From the NCBI GenBank assembly GCA_963749605.1, contig CAVVNN010000002.1, positions 310,001 to 374,000 on the forward strand: 64,000 nucleotides of DNA, read 5' to 3'. The position numbers and the translations under genes were made by a program. Under the pieces are notes generated by a model. The model ran no database searches and was not told the DNA's origin. It saw only the letters and a program-made list of their open reading frames with translations. Below are positions 24,842-34,039 of the stretch, one piece after another; the stretch's first letter is position 1; each line of letters starts with the position of its first letter. The stretch comes from CAVVNN01 sp963749605. Lineage in GTDB: Bacteria > Actinomycetota > Thermoleophilia > Solirubrobacterales > 70-9.

Positions 24842-25573
24842 CTATTCGCCGAGTGCGGCGACGATCTCGGCGGCCACGTCGGCGTCGCCGCGGCCGGTGC
24901 GGTCGATTCGGTGCAGGTTGGGGATCTTGCGCATCCAGGTGAGCTGACGGCGAGCGTAGTTGCGGGAGCGTTTCTTCATCCGCTCGATGTCGCCGCCGAG
25001 CAGCTCGTCGAAGCCGAGGGCCTTGCGCGCGGTTCGGGAGGGGCCGGCCGCTTCGGCGCGACGCACCTCCTCCTCCGCGCCGGCGGCGGCGATCGCCTCG
25101 GTGCGGGCGTCGATCCGCTCATACAGCTGCCCCCTGTCCATGTCGAGGCCGAAGATCGCCGTCGGATGGCGGGTCTCCTCCGACCAGAGCTCGGAGTCCT
25201 CGGCTCCAGGCGGCGCCCTGACCAGCGACAGCTCGGCGATCGCGGCGCGCAGGTAGAGCCCGGTCCCGCCGACGACGATCGGCCGCCGTCCTGCGGCCAG
25301 CGCGGAATCGATCTCGGCATGGGCCAGCCGCATGTAATCGCCGACCGAGAACGGCTGCGTGACCGGCACGAACCCGACCAGCCGATGCTCCAACCGCTCC
25401 CGCTCAGCGGCCGTCGCAACACCGGTGAGCGTCTCCAGCCCCTCGTATACCTGCAGCGCGTCGCAGGAGATCGCGACCGGATCCTCGCCCTGCCTTCGAA
25501 GCTCGTCCCCGAGGGCGACCGCGACCCCGGTCTTCCCCACGCCGGTCGGCCCGAATACCGCAATCACACGCAT
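24842..25573 (-). CDS. miaA: tRNA dimethylallyltransferase lacking the insertion domain
   Basis: MiaA adds a dimethylallyl group to A37 of tRNAs that read UNN codons. The core is present: P-loop GPTGVGKT, SCDALQVYEGLETLTG, VGGTGLYLRA and the C-terminal KKRSRNYARRQLTWMRK. At 243 residues it is about 60 shorter than usual. The missing part is the helical insertion (swivel) domain between about residues 120 and 126, where DPxAAxRIHPND-type sequence should be. No indel is needed to keep the frame, so this is an in-frame loss. The ATG at 25573 is one base after the miaB stop. Confidence 0.88.
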   Translation of the reverse strand: MRVIAVFGPTGVGKTGVAVALGDELRRQGEDPVAISCDALQVYEGLETLTGVATAAERERLEHRLVGFVPVTQPFSVGDYMRLAHAEIDSALAAGRRPIVVGGTGLYLRAAIAELSLVRAPPGAEDSELWSEETRHPTAIFGLDMDRGQLYERIDARTEAIAAAGAEEEVRRAEAAGPSRTARKALGFDELLGGDIERMKKRSRNYARRQLTWMRKIPNLHRIDRTGRGDADVAAEIVAALGE

Positions 25574-25574
25574 C

Positions 25575-26897
25575 TCAGGCGGGGCTTCTGCTGAGCAGCT
25601 TCTCCATGCCGGCGAGGGTCGTCGACGTGGCGTCCGAGATCTCGACCGCAACCAGCTCGCCGGGGCTCGCCGTCCCGTCGAAGTTGACCGTCTTGTTGTG
25701 CCGCGTCCGCCCACGCAGCCTGGCCGGGTTGGTGCGGCTCGGGCCTTCGACCAGCACCTCCATCTCACGCCCGACGAACCGCTGGGCGCGCTCGGTAGCC
25801 CGTCGCTGCACCAGCTCGACCAGCCGCTCCATCCTCTCGCGCTTGATCGCGTGCGGCAGCTGGCCGTCCAGCGTCGCCGCCTCGGTCTCGCGCCGCGGCG
25901 AGAAGACGAAGGTGAAGGCGCCGTCGTAGCCGACCTCCTCGACGACCTCGAGCGTCTGCTCGAAGTCCGCCTCGGTCTCGCCCGGGAAGCCGACGATGAC
26001 GTCGGTGGTGATCGCGCAATCGGGCACGTGCTCGCGGATCAGCGCGACACGGTCCATGTAGCGCCGCCGGTCGTAGGTGCGCCGCATCCGTTTGAGGACC
26101 GCGCTGGAGCCCGACTGCAGGGGCAGGTGGATGTGCTCGCAGAGCGCGGGCAGCTCAGCGTGGGCGCGAAGGACGTCCTCCTTCATGTCCTTGGGGTGCG
26201 GGCTGGTGTAGCGGATGCGGTCGATCCCTTCGACCGCATCGACCCGCGCCAGCAGCTCGGCAAAGCCCACCCGGCTCTCCTTGGGCAGGTCGCGCCCGTA
26301 GCTGTTGACGTTCTGGCCGAGCAGCGTCACCTCGCGCACGCCGTCGACGGCGAGCGCCTCGGCCTCGGCGATCAGCTCGCCGGGGTCGCGGCTGACCTCC
26401 CGCCCCCGGGTCGAGGGCACGATGCAGTAGGAGCAGGCGCAGTTGCAGCCCTGGGAGATCTGCAGCCAACCCTGGAACTCGCGCTCCCGGCGCGTCGGCA
26501 GGTGACCGGAGAAGTCCTCGAACTCGAAGTAGCCCTGGGCGGTGAGCGAGTCGGAGGTGAGGAACTCGGCGAGCTTGTGGATCTGGCCCGGCCCAAAGGC
26601 GACGTCGACGAAGGGGAAGCGCTGGAACACCTCGTCCTTGACCGACTGCGCCCAGCAGCCGCCGACCCCGATGATCCGTTCGGGATCCTCGGACTTGAGC
26701 CTCTTCGCCTCGCCGAGGTGGGCGACGAAGCGGCTGTCGGCCGACTCGCGGATGGAACAGGTGTTGAAGAGGATCAGGTCGGCGCCGTCGCGACTGCCGG
26801 CCTCCTCATAGCCGAGGGACTCGAGCATCCCGCGCATCCGCTCGGAGTCGTGCACGTTCATCTGGCACCCAAAGGTGGTGACGTGGTACTTGGGCAT
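25575..26897 (-). CDS. miaB: tRNA-2-methylthio-N6-dimethylallyladenosine synthase
   Basis: MiaB is a radical-SAM methylthiotransferase that converts i6A37 to ms2i6A37. The 440-residue protein has the UPF0004 domain cysteines (TFGCQMN, FNTCSIRE, VGGCWAQ), the radical-SAM cluster motif CNCACSYC, and a C-terminal TRAM domain (EVLVEGPSR). It acts directly after MiaA in the same pathway, and the two genes are adjacent and one base apart. The length and all six cysteines are normal. Confidence 0.95.
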   Translation of the reverse strand: MPKYHVTTFGCQMNVHDSERMRGMLESLGYEEAGSRDGADLILFNTCSIRESADSRFVAHLGEAKRLKSEDPERIIGVGGCWAQSVKDEVFQRFPFVDVAFGPGQIHKLAEFLTSDSLTAQGYFEFEDFSGHLPTRREREFQGWLQISQGCNCACSYCIVPSTRGREVSRDPGELIAEAEALAVDGVREVTLLGQNVNSYGRDLPKESRVGFAELLARVDAVEGIDRIRYTSPHPKDMKEDVLRAHAELPALCEHIHLPLQSGSSAVLKRMRRTYDRRRYMDRVALIREHVPDCAITTDVIVGFPGETEADFEQTLEVVEEVGYDGAFTFVFSPRRETEAATLDGQLPHAIKRERMERLVELVQRRATERAQRFVGREMEVLVEGPSRTNPARLRGRTRHNKTVNFDGTASPGELVAVEISDATSTTLAGMEKLLSRSPA

Positions 26898-26910
26898 CTA
26901 GGCCCTGAGG

Positions 26911-27195
26911 TTAACGCGACCCGGCCTGGCCGCTTTCGCCCCCCTGGACTTCATTCTCCTGCTGTTCGATTTCCTGGTTCTTGCCTTGGAATTCGGCCGC
27001 CTTCCCCTTCTCCTCGTCCTTGGCGTGAAGCACGGCCAGGGTCGTCGCCCCGCCGACCAGAATCGCAAACCAGAGGATCACCACCGGAAAGGCGCGCCCC
27101 GGGAACTTCTCGGAGCGCACCCCGATCAGGCTGACCAGCACCGCCGAGACGGCGAGGGCGATCCCGAAGACGTAGAAGAGGTCACCGTTGCTCAT
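26911..27195 (-). CDS. small membrane protein, unknown function
   Basis: This 94-residue protein has two membrane helices (about residues 6-25 and 36-55, FYVFGIALAVSAVLVSLIGV and FPVVILWFAILVGGATTLAV) with a short loop between them. A charged, Glu/Gln-rich tail follows (GKNQEIEQQENEVQGG) that may be coiled or disordered. It lies between miaB and recA on the same strand, 13 bases upstream of miaB, so it is probably cotranscribed with the DNA and tRNA genes. I do not recognise a named family. Confidence 0.7.
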   Translation of the reverse strand: MSNGDLFYVFGIALAVSAVLVSLIGVRSEKFPGRAFPVVILWFAILVGGATTLAVLHAKDEEKGKAAEFQGKNQEIEQQENEVQGGESGQAGSR

Positions 27196-27229
27196 ATAGC
27201 CCGCGGCATCCTATTACTGCGGGGTGAGC

Positions 27230-28306
27230 TTAGGCGGCCTGCGCCTCGGCGACCGGAGGCGTCGGGGCGGCATCGGCGCCGATGCCGAGCTCGGCGCGGA
27301 TCTTCGCCTCGATCTCGGCGGCCACCGCGGGGTTGTCGACGAGGAACTGCTTGGCGTTGTTGCGTCCCTGGCCGAGCCGGGTCTCTCCATAGGAGAAGAA
27401 GGAGCCCGATTTCTGCACCATGTCCTGCTCGATTCCGAAGTCGAGCAGGGCTCCCTCACGGGAGATCCCGACGCCATACTCGATGTCGAACTCGGCCTGG
27501 CGAAACGGCGCCGCCACCTTGTTCTTCACCACTTTGACCCGGACCCGGTTGCCGACCGCTTCGGTCCCTTCCTTGAGGGTCTCGATACGGCGGATGTCGA
27601 GCCGTTGCGAGGCATAGAATTTCAGCGCCCTGCCACCCGGCTGGGTCTCCGGCGAGCCGAACTGGACGCCGATCTTTTCGCGGATCTGATTGGTGAAGAC
27701 GCAGACGGTGTTGGTGCGGTTGAGGTTGCCGGCCAGTTTGCGCAGCGCCTGCGACATCAGGCGCGCCTGGAGGCCGACCGTCTGGTCGCCGATCTGACCG
27801 TCCAGCTCGGCTTTCGGGGTCAGCGCGGCGACCGAGTCGATCGCGACCACGGCGATCGCGGCGGAGGCGATCAACCGATCGGCGATCTGCAGCGCCTGCT
27901 CGCCGTAGTCGGGCTGGGAGACGAGCAGCTCGTCGGTGTCGACGCCGATCGCCCGCGCGTAGATCGGGTCGAGGGAGTGCTCGGTGTCGATGAAGGCGCA
28001 GACGCCGCCGCGCGCTTGGGCCTCGGCGATGATGTGGTAGACCAGCGTCGTCTTGCCCGAGGACTCCGGGCCGAAGATCTCGACGATCCGCCCACACGGG
28101 ACGCCGCCGATTCCGAGCGCGAGGTCGAGCGCCAGCGCGCCGGTCGATATCGCCTCCACCTGCACCCTGCTCTCGGCGCCGAGACGCATCAGCGCGCCCT
28201 GGCCGAAGTCCCGCTCGATCTGGGTCACCACGGCCTGCAGGGCCGCGTCTTTTGCCTTGGCATCCTTCGCCGAGGCGTCCTTCAAGCTCGCTGTCTTGTC
28301 TGCCAT
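27230..28306 (-). CDS. recA: recombinase RecA
   Basis: RecA forms filaments on single-stranded DNA for homologous recombination and induces LexA cleavage. The 358-residue protein has Walker A GPESSGKTT, Walker B VVAIDSVAAL, the monomer-polymer interface, and loop L2 around FTNQIREKIGVQFGSPETQPGG. The usual EHALDP reads EHSLDP. The C-terminus is short and not strongly acidic (VAEAQAA). The ATG at 28306 has a GAGGTG ribosome site. It is 10 bases after thpR and is probably coexpressed with cinA. I did not find a GAACnnnnGTTC SOS box nearby. Confidence 0.97.
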   Translation of the reverse strand: MADKTASLKDASAKDAKAKDAALQAVVTQIERDFGQGALMRLGAESRVQVEAISTGALALDLALGIGGVPCGRIVEIFGPESSGKTTLVYHIIAEAQARGGVCAFIDTEHSLDPIYARAIGVDTDELLVSQPDYGEQALQIADRLIASAAIAVVAIDSVAALTPKAELDGQIGDQTVGLQARLMSQALRKLAGNLNRTNTVCVFTNQIREKIGVQFGSPETQPGGRALKFYASQRLDIRRIETLKEGTEAVGNRVRVKVVKNKVAAPFRQAEFDIEYGVGISREGALLDFGIEQDMVQKSGSFFSYGETRLGQGRNNAKQFLVDNPAVAAEIEAKIRAELGIGADAAPTPPVAEAQAA

Positions 28307-28316
28307 GTCACCCACC

Positions 28317-28919
28317 TCACTGCCGCCCGTCTTCGGACAGCTCGACTTGCGCCAGCGGGGTGTACTGCACACCCTGTGGCTTGAGTTCGGAACGGTAAAG
28401 CGCAGCCCGGACGCAAATCGTGGGCTGCAACAGCTTCTGCGGCAGCGGCCCCGGCGGGCTCGAAACCCGCCGGGGCCGCTTCGACCCCTTCTCCTCCGGA
28501 CGCACCCTGGCGATCGTCAGATGGGGCCAGAACGGACGCTTCTCGGGCCTGTAGGAGCGAGCCGCCACGAGTCGCTCCTGCAGGTCGGCCTGAAGCGAAA
28601 CCGCAGCCGGCGAATCGACCGGGAGGGCGTAGAGGCGGGGACGGCCGCGCGGGGGCCGGGCAACCGGGTCGCGCAGCTCGATCCGCGGCGCCGGGCTTCC
28701 GAGCGACTCGACGATCTCAGCGAGGCGGCCGATCTCCTTCTCCGGCCGGTAGCCGAGGAAGGCGAGAGTGATATGGAGCGACGCAGGCGACAGCGGGCGC
28801 AGAGCCGGGTCATCGAGCGCCCCGCGGCCCCAGGCCTCGATCCCCGACCGCACCGGAGCCGGAAGGTCCAGCGCCACGAACAACCTCGCCCGAGGGCTCT
28901 TCAGTCGATCCTTCGCCAT
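28317..28919 (-). CDS. thpR: RNA 2',3'-cyclic phosphodiesterase (LigT/2H family)
   Basis: ThpR hydrolyses 2',3'-cyclic phosphate RNA ends to 2'-phosphate; older names are 2'-5' RNA ligase or LigT. The 200-residue protein has both HxTx motifs that define the 2H superfamily: LHITLAFLG and PHLTIARVR. The ATG at 28919 starts the protein just before RLFVALDLPAP, the usual opening; the open frame extends 12 codons further upstream. It lies between cinA and recA, the standard place in many actinobacteria. Confidence 0.9.
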   Translation of the reverse strand: MAKDRLKSPRARLFVALDLPAPVRSGIEAWGRGALDDPALRPLSPASLHITLAFLGYRPEKEIGRLAEIVESLGSPAPRIELRDPVARPPRGRPRLYALPVDSPAAVSLQADLQERLVAARSYRPEKRPFWPHLTIARVRPEEKGSKRPRRVSSPPGPLPQKLLQPTICVRAALYRSELKPQGVQYTPLAQVELSEDGRQ

Positions 28920-28987
28920 GCCGCGGACGCTACGGGGGTGAAACGCACATGACAACGCACGATTGTGAAAAGAGCGTGCAGGCTTCG

Positions 28988-30268
28988 CTACAGAGGCGGC
29001 TCGGCGCCCCCGAGGAGGATCCGCAGCATGTGCATTCCGACCAGGGCGGAGCGCTCGCGGACGTCGGCGCGCCCACCGGGGATAACCGGGTCGCGAGCCA
29101 GTGCGGCCCCGTCCGCAAGCAGGGCGTGAAGGCAGACGTAGCCCACGGGCTTGAGCTCGCTGCCGCCCTCCGGCCCCGCGATCCCCGTAATCGCCACCGC
29201 AACGTCGGCGCCGAAGCGCTGCAGCGCCCCGGCCGCCATCGCCTCGGCGACCTCGGTTGAGACAGCGCCCTTCTCTTCGATCAGATCCGGGTCGACGCCG
29301 AGCAGCTCGACCTTGGCCTCGTCGGAGTAGGCGACGACGCCGCCGGCCATGTAGGCCGACGCACCGGGCAGGTCGGTGATTCGCACGGCCAGCAACCCCC
29401 CGCTGCAGGACTCGGCAAGACCGAGCCGGCGCCCGGCGAGCAGCGAAGCCACCTGGGAGTCGACCGTCTCGCCATCGAGGCTGAACATCTGCCTTGGGTG
29501 GCGCTCGACCAGCCCCTCCTTCACGGCCTCGGCCACCGCGCCGGCGCCGTCTCGCCAGCGCACGTCGATCTCGAGCTCGCCGCCCCGCAGGCAGGTGGTG
29601 ATCTCGACCGCCGCCAGGTTCACCCCGCCCGCCTCGATCTCGCGCAGGCTCTTGGCCAGCTCCGACTCCGGGATGCCGAACATCCGCAGCGTGTAGCCAT
29701 GCAGGGACGTGGCGCGGGCGAGCGCCTCGCTCACCGGAGCCGTCTCAACCGCCCGCGGCCACATTGGCCGCAGCTCGCGCGGCGGGCCCGGCAGGACGAC
29801 GACCACCCGTTCCCCCGCCGGCACCACCAGACCCGGCGCGGTGCCGACCGGATCGAGAGCGACAGCGCCCGCGGGCACCATCGCCTGCTTGCGATTGGCA
29901 GCGAGGACGGCCTCCTGGTCGAAGTCGAAGCGCCGGCTGAAACCGCGCAGGATCTCGGCGATCTTCGCCTCCATCGCCTCGTCCAGCGCCATCTCCCGAC
30001 CGGCGAAGCGGCCCACGATCTCCGCCGTGAGGTCGTCGGCGGTCGGGCCGAGCCCACCCGAGGTGACGATCAGGTCCATCCCCTCGGCGGCCATGAAATG
30101 CAGCGCCGCCTCGAGATCGTCGGGCCGGTCGCCGACGACGAGGATGTGAGCGACCTCGACGCCCAGCTCGGCCAGGCGCTCGGAGACCCAGGGGCCGTTG
30201 CGATCGGCGATCCTCCCGGTGAGGACCTCGGTCCCCGTGACCACTATCCCCGCCCGCACCTCGCTCAT
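28988..30268 (-). CDS. cinA: CinA-family nicotinamide-nucleotide amidohydrolase/competence-damage protein
   Basis: CinA combines an N-terminal molybdopterin-binding-like (COG1058) domain, associated with ADP-ribose pyrophosphatase activity, and a C-terminal NMN deamidase. The 426-residue protein has VVTGTEVLTGRIADRNG, VTSGGLGPTADDLT, and the deamidase motif LAESCSGGLLA with TGIAGPEGGSELKPVG. Both domains are complete, so the pyridine nucleotide salvage role fits. Its start overlaps the stop of the HTH gene by ATGA (30265-30268). It sits in the recA cluster, as is common. Confidence 0.93.
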   Translation of the reverse strand: MSEVRAGIVVTGTEVLTGRIADRNGPWVSERLAELGVEVAHILVVGDRPDDLEAALHFMAAEGMDLIVTSGGLGPTADDLTAEIVGRFAGREMALDEAMEAKIAEILRGFSRRFDFDQEAVLAANRKQAMVPAGAVALDPVGTAPGLVVPAGERVVVVLPGPPRELRPMWPRAVETAPVSEALARATSLHGYTLRMFGIPESELAKSLREIEAGGVNLAAVEITTCLRGGELEIDVRWRDGAGAVAEAVKEGLVERHPRQMFSLDGETVDSQVASLLAGRRLGLAESCSGGLLAVRITDLPGASAYMAGGVVAYSDEAKVELLGVDPDLIEEKGAVSTEVAEAMAAGALQRFGADVAVAITGIAGPEGGSELKPVGYVCLHALLADGAALARDPVIPGGRADVRERSALVGMHMLRILLGGAEPPL

Positions 30269-31020
30269 GTGCAGGTCGGTCGCTCCGCTTCGGAGAGCTC
30301 CGTCAGCCGGCCGCTGGAGTCGATCGAGTACCCGACCGGGCTCGGCGAGGGGGGAATGCTCTCTTCTTTGCCGTCGATCCTCATCGAGACTTCGCCGTTG
30401 CCGAAGGAGACCGTGAAGCTACCGGAGCGGAACGGCCCCTCCTCGGCACCCGCTTCGAGAATCTGCCCGTCGACCAGCCGCCGTCCCCCTGCGCCGAGCA
30501 GGCAGACCCACACTTCGGCATTGGCCGCGAGGCGGACCGACACCCCCGGTTTCGTCTTCTCCTGCGCGATTCCCCGCTGCCGCTGGCGACCGGCGTGCTT
30601 GCCTGGCCTCGCCGGGGTCGCTCTCTCTTCGCCGCCGCTCGACAGCCCGATCGCGACGAGGGCCGCGACCAGGCCGGCCGAGACGATCGCAGCCAAGACG
30701 CGCGGGCGCAACCGCGGCCCGCGGCGGGAAGGACGTGGAGCGGCAACCGGCTCTCCGCGGGGCGTCCGCTCGGTGACGGGATCGGCGGCGAGGTCGCGTC
30801 GATGTTCCTCGACCAGCCGATCGCCATCGAGCCCGAGGAAGGACGCATAGGTGCGGAGGAAGCTGCGCGCATAGGCGCTGCCCGGCAGGGCGTCCCATTC
30901 CTCGTTCTCCATCGCCCGCAGGTAGCGAACGCGAATCTTGGTCGTCGCTTCGACCTCGGAAAGCTCGACTTTGCGACGATTTCGCGCCTGGCGGAGAGTG
31001 GGGCCGATCCCGGTAGGCAT
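30265..31020 (-). CDS. RodZ-like helix-turn-helix membrane protein with DUF4115-like domain
   Basis: The 251-residue protein has an N-terminal HTH domain (IGPTLRQARNRRKVELSEVE, RYLRAMENEEWDALPGSAYARSFLRTYASFLG), a basic linker, one membrane helix (about 107-127, VLAAIVSAGLVAALVAIGL), a Lys/Arg-rich stretch and a C-terminal beta-rich domain of the DUF4115 type (SVRLAANAEVWVCLLGAGGR). This is the RodZ layout, which links MreB to cell-shape control, although many actinobacteria use it without MreB. It is 79 bases after ftsK and overlaps cinA. Confidence 0.85.
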   Translation of the reverse strand: MPTGIGPTLRQARNRRKVELSEVEATTKIRVRYLRAMENEEWDALPGSAYARSFLRTYASFLGLDGDRLVEEHRRDLAADPVTERTPRGEPVAAPRPSRRGPRLRPRVLAAIVSAGLVAALVAIGLSSGGEERATPARPGKHAGRQRQRGIAQEKTKPGVSVRLAANAEVWVCLLGAGGRRLVDGQILEAGAEEGPFRSGSFTVSFGNGEVSMRIDGKEESIPPSPSPVGYSIDSSGRLTELSEAERPTCT

Positions 31021-31099
31021 GAGGGCATTGTCCTACCTGAAACCAGTCCCCGCGACTACCCGGCCGCGGCGGAGGCGAAGCGGAGCACGCGGGCGAAAA

Positions 31100-33247
31100 T
31101 TATCTGGAGACGGGAGAGTGAGTGTCCATATCCGACTCCTCACTCGCTCCCCCGTCCCCGAGGACCCGCGAAAGGTCAGCCTGGGTGATCAACACCTGAC
31201 GCGGCTTGGAGCCCTCGTATCCCGAGATCACGCCACGCCGCTCGAGCATGTCGATCAGGCGTCCGGCGCGGGTGTAGCCGACCCGCAGGCGGCGCTGGAT
31301 CATCGAGACCGAGGCGGTCTCGGTCTGCACGACCAGCCGGATCGCCTCGTCGAGCAGGTCGTCGCTGTCGGGATCGAAGTCGTCCTCGACGCCATCCTCG
31401 GAGACCCCCTCCCGCGTCTCCAGCAGCTCCGCCTCGAACTCGGGTTCGCCCTGTCTGGCCCAGTGGCTGGTGATCCGCGCGATCTCGTCCTCGGTGATGA
31501 ACGCTCCCTGCACCCGCTGCAGCTTCGAGGTGCCGGCGCCGCGGAAGAGCATGTCCCCCTGGCCGAGCAGGGCCTCCGCCCCACCCTGGTCGAGGATCAC
31601 TCGCGAGTCGGTCTGCGAGGAAACCGCGAAGGCAATCCGGGCGGGGATGTTGACCTTGATCGTCCCGGTGATGATGTCGGTGGAGGGCCGCTGGGTCGCG
31701 AGCACCAGGTGGATGCCGGTGGCGCGCGACTTCTGCGCGAGCCGGATGATCGAGTCCTCCACTTCCGCCGGCGCGACCATCATCAGGTCCGCGAGCTCGT
31801 CGATTACACAGAGGATGTGTGGCAGCGGCGCCTCGCCTGCCTTCGCCCGAGCCCTGTTCAGCTCCGCCAGGTTGCGGCAGCGCGCCGCGCCCATGATCCC
31901 GTAGCGGCTCTCCATCTCGCCGATCAGGTTGGCGAGCACGTTGGCCGCCAGGCGAGGAGAGGTCACCACCGGCGTCAGCAGGTGAGGGATGTGCTCGTAG
32001 TGGTTCAGCTCGACCTGCTTGGGGTCGACCAGGACGAGGCGGACGTCGTTGGGCGACGCCTGCATCAGGATCGAGGAGAGGATCGCGTTGATGCAGCCGG
32101 ACTTGCCCGAGCCGGTGGTGCCGGCGACGAGGATATGCGGCATCTTCGCCAGGTCGGTCCAGACCGCGTTGCCGTCGATGCCCTTGCCGAGCCAGGCGAC
32201 CAGTGGCGAGGTCTTCTGCGGCCGTCCGGCATAGATGTCGCCGAGCCGGACGATCCGCCGGCGCGAGTTCGGCACCTCCACCCCAACCGCCTGCTTGCCG
32301 GGAATCGGGGCGAGGATGCGGATGTCGGTCGAAGCGAGCGCGTAGGCGAGGTCGTTGGCCAGCTCGGTGACTTTCTTCACCTTGATCCCGGGCGCCAGCC
32401 GAAGTTCGTAGCGCGAAACGTGCGGCCCGCTGACCACCCCGATGATCTTCGCCTCGACCCCGAAGTGCCCAAGCGCCTCGACCAGCTTGCGACTGACGGC
32501 TTCGTGGTCGCGCGGATCGGGACCCTTGTCGGCTTTCCCCTTCTCGAGCATCTTTGCCGGCGGAGGCCGGTAGGCGATCTCATCCGACGTGGTCACCCCC
32601 CGCGGCTGCCCCATCGGCGTCAGAGGGGGCGACTCGGGATGGTTGCCGGAGTCCTCCTCGACGCCCGACACGTCCTCTGCTTCGCGTCCGGGCGTGCCGA
32701 GGCGATCGCCAGCCTGCCCAACTCCGCCGGGATCCTCATCCTCCACGAGAGCGACCGTGGGCTCGAAGTCCTCGTCATCCTCCGGATAGGCGCTCATCAC
32801 ATCGGTCGGTCCAACCCGCGTCTCGAAAGCCGAAGTCTTCGCCTCGCGTCGTTCGGTCCTGTTCCGAACCACCGTATGAGCCATATCGCGCCCGCCGAGG
32901 AAGAGCCGGCGCATGCTCCGTCCGATTCCCCTGAGCAGCGAGGAAACAGAGGTCCCGGTGAGCAGCATCCCCCCCACCACCAGCATCAGCACCGTCGCAA
33001 TCCGAGCTCCCACCTTGCCGAACAGGTAGTCCAAGCCGGTTTCGACGCCGTATCCGACCTTGCCCCCGTCCCAGCCGAAGAAGAGCACGAAGACCAGGTA
33101 GACCCCGGCGGCGACCAGGAAGATCCCGAGAAGATCGAGGTAGCGCTGCTCCAACCCGCCCGGCAGGTGCGGCCGGTGCACCCGCGGCTTCGCTTTTTTC
33201 GCTTTCGACCGGCGCGCAGGCGCGCCGCGCTTCTTACGCACGAACAT
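31100..33247 (-). CDS. ftsK: FtsK/SpoIIIE-family DNA translocase
   Basis: FtsK pumps chromosome termini through the septum during division. The 715-residue protein has N-terminal membrane helices (about 31-52 and 70-95), an acidic linker, and a C-terminal motor with Walker A AGTTGSGKS, Walker B LCVIDELADLMMV and RxATG-type ATQRPS. The gamma domain at the end (RLVVQTETASVSMIQRRLRV) recognises KOPS-like sequences. The N-terminal membrane part is short compared with the four-helix E. coli type. I started at ATG 33247; the open frame runs 17 codons further. Confidence 0.93.
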   Translation of the reverse strand: MFVRKKRGAPARRSKAKKAKPRVHRPHLPGGLEQRYLDLLGIFLVAAGVYLVFVLFFGWDGGKVGYGVETGLDYLFGKVGARIATVLMLVVGGMLLTGTSVSSLLRGIGRSMRRLFLGGRDMAHTVVRNRTERREAKTSAFETRVGPTDVMSAYPEDDEDFEPTVALVEDEDPGGVGQAGDRLGTPGREAEDVSGVEEDSGNHPESPPLTPMGQPRGVTTSDEIAYRPPPAKMLEKGKADKGPDPRDHEAVSRKLVEALGHFGVEAKIIGVVSGPHVSRYELRLAPGIKVKKVTELANDLAYALASTDIRILAPIPGKQAVGVEVPNSRRRIVRLGDIYAGRPQKTSPLVAWLGKGIDGNAVWTDLAKMPHILVAGTTGSGKSGCINAILSSILMQASPNDVRLVLVDPKQVELNHYEHIPHLLTPVVTSPRLAANVLANLIGEMESRYGIMGAARCRNLAELNRARAKAGEAPLPHILCVIDELADLMMVAPAEVEDSIIRLAQKSRATGIHLVLATQRPSTDIITGTIKVNIPARIAFAVSSQTDSRVILDQGGAEALLGQGDMLFRGAGTSKLQRVQGAFITEDEIARITSHWARQGEPEFEAELLETREGVSEDGVEDDFDPDSDDLLDEAIRLVVQTETASVSMIQRRLRVGYTRAGRLIDMLERRGVISGYEGSKPRQVLITQADLSRVLGDGGASEESDMDTHSPVSR

Positions 33248-33344
33248 AGGCACACCGTTCGACGCCGGCCATCCCTCCCCTGCGTGGCCTAAATTCACTC
33301 TAAAACCACGCCGAGACGCGCCGCCTCCTGGCTAACATCGCTAC

Positions 33345-34037
33345 ATGCTCACCGCAACCGACCCAAACGGAGGCCGAGTCCTGGTGGTGGAGGATGACGC
33401 CGACATAGCCGACGTCCTGCGCCGATCGCTCCGTAACGAGGGCTACGAGGTGAGGACCTCGGCCGACGGCATCGAGGCCCTGGACGTGGCCGCCGCCTTC
33501 ATCCCGGACCTGATCGTCCTCGACCTGGGCCTCCCCCGCCTGGACGGCGTGGAGGTCTGCCGCCGCCTCCGTGACGACGGCGACGTGCCGATCTTGATGC
33601 TGACCGCCCGCGCCGAGCTCGAAGACCGCGTCGCCGGCCTCGACAGCGGCGCCGACGACTACCTGGTCAAGCCCTTCGAGCGCCAGGAGCTGCTCGCCCG
33701 CATCAGGGCGCTGCTGCGGCGGCGCCCCCCGCGCGGAGCCGCCTCGCTGAGCGTCGGCGACCTGATGCTCAATCCCGACACCCGCGAGGTGCGGCGGGGC
33801 GAGCGCGAGATCGAGCTGACCAACCGCGAGTTCGAGCTGCTCGAATACATGATGCGAAACGAGCGCCTCGTCGTCTCCCGCGAGCGCCTGCTCGACGAGG
33901 TCTGGGGATATGACCCGACGGCCGCGACCAACACGATCGACGTCTTCATCTCCAACCTGCGGCGCAAGCTGGAGGCCGGAGGAGAGGCGCGCCTGCTCCA
34001 CACCAAGCGCGGCGCCGGCTACGTGTTGAAGGAGTAG
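33345..34037 (+). CDS. OmpR/PhoB-family response regulator
   Basis: The 230-residue regulator has a receiver domain with acidic pocket VEDDADIA, phosphoacceptor Asp60 (LIVLDLGLPRLDG) and switch lysine (YLVKPFE), then a winged-helix DNA-binding domain (ELTNREFELLEYMMRN, NTIDVFISNLRRKLE). It belongs to the OmpR/PhoB class. The partner histidine kinase starts 3 bases after its stop. It is divergent from ftsK, with a 97-base gap. Target genes are unknown. Confidence 0.93.
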   Translation: MLTATDPNGGRVLVVEDDADIADVLRRSLRNEGYEVRTSADGIEALDVAAAFIPDLIVLDLGLPRLDGVEVCRRLRDDGDVPILMLTARAELEDRVAGLDSGADDYLVKPFERQELLARIRALLRRRPPRGAASLSVGDLMLNPDTREVRRGEREIELTNREFELLEYMMRNERLVVSRERLLDEVWGYDPTAATNTIDVFISNLRRKLEAGGEARLLHTKRGAGYVLKE

Positions 34038-34039
34038 GC

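Noticed and set aside
27196..27229. Hairpin after recA
   Set aside because: The CCCGC/GCGGG pairing is only 5 bp with a long loop, too weak to call.
28290..28990. SOS (LexA) operator ahead of recA or thpR
   Set aside because: No GAACnnnnGTTC-like palindrome is seen in the gap; the promoter may lie further upstream.
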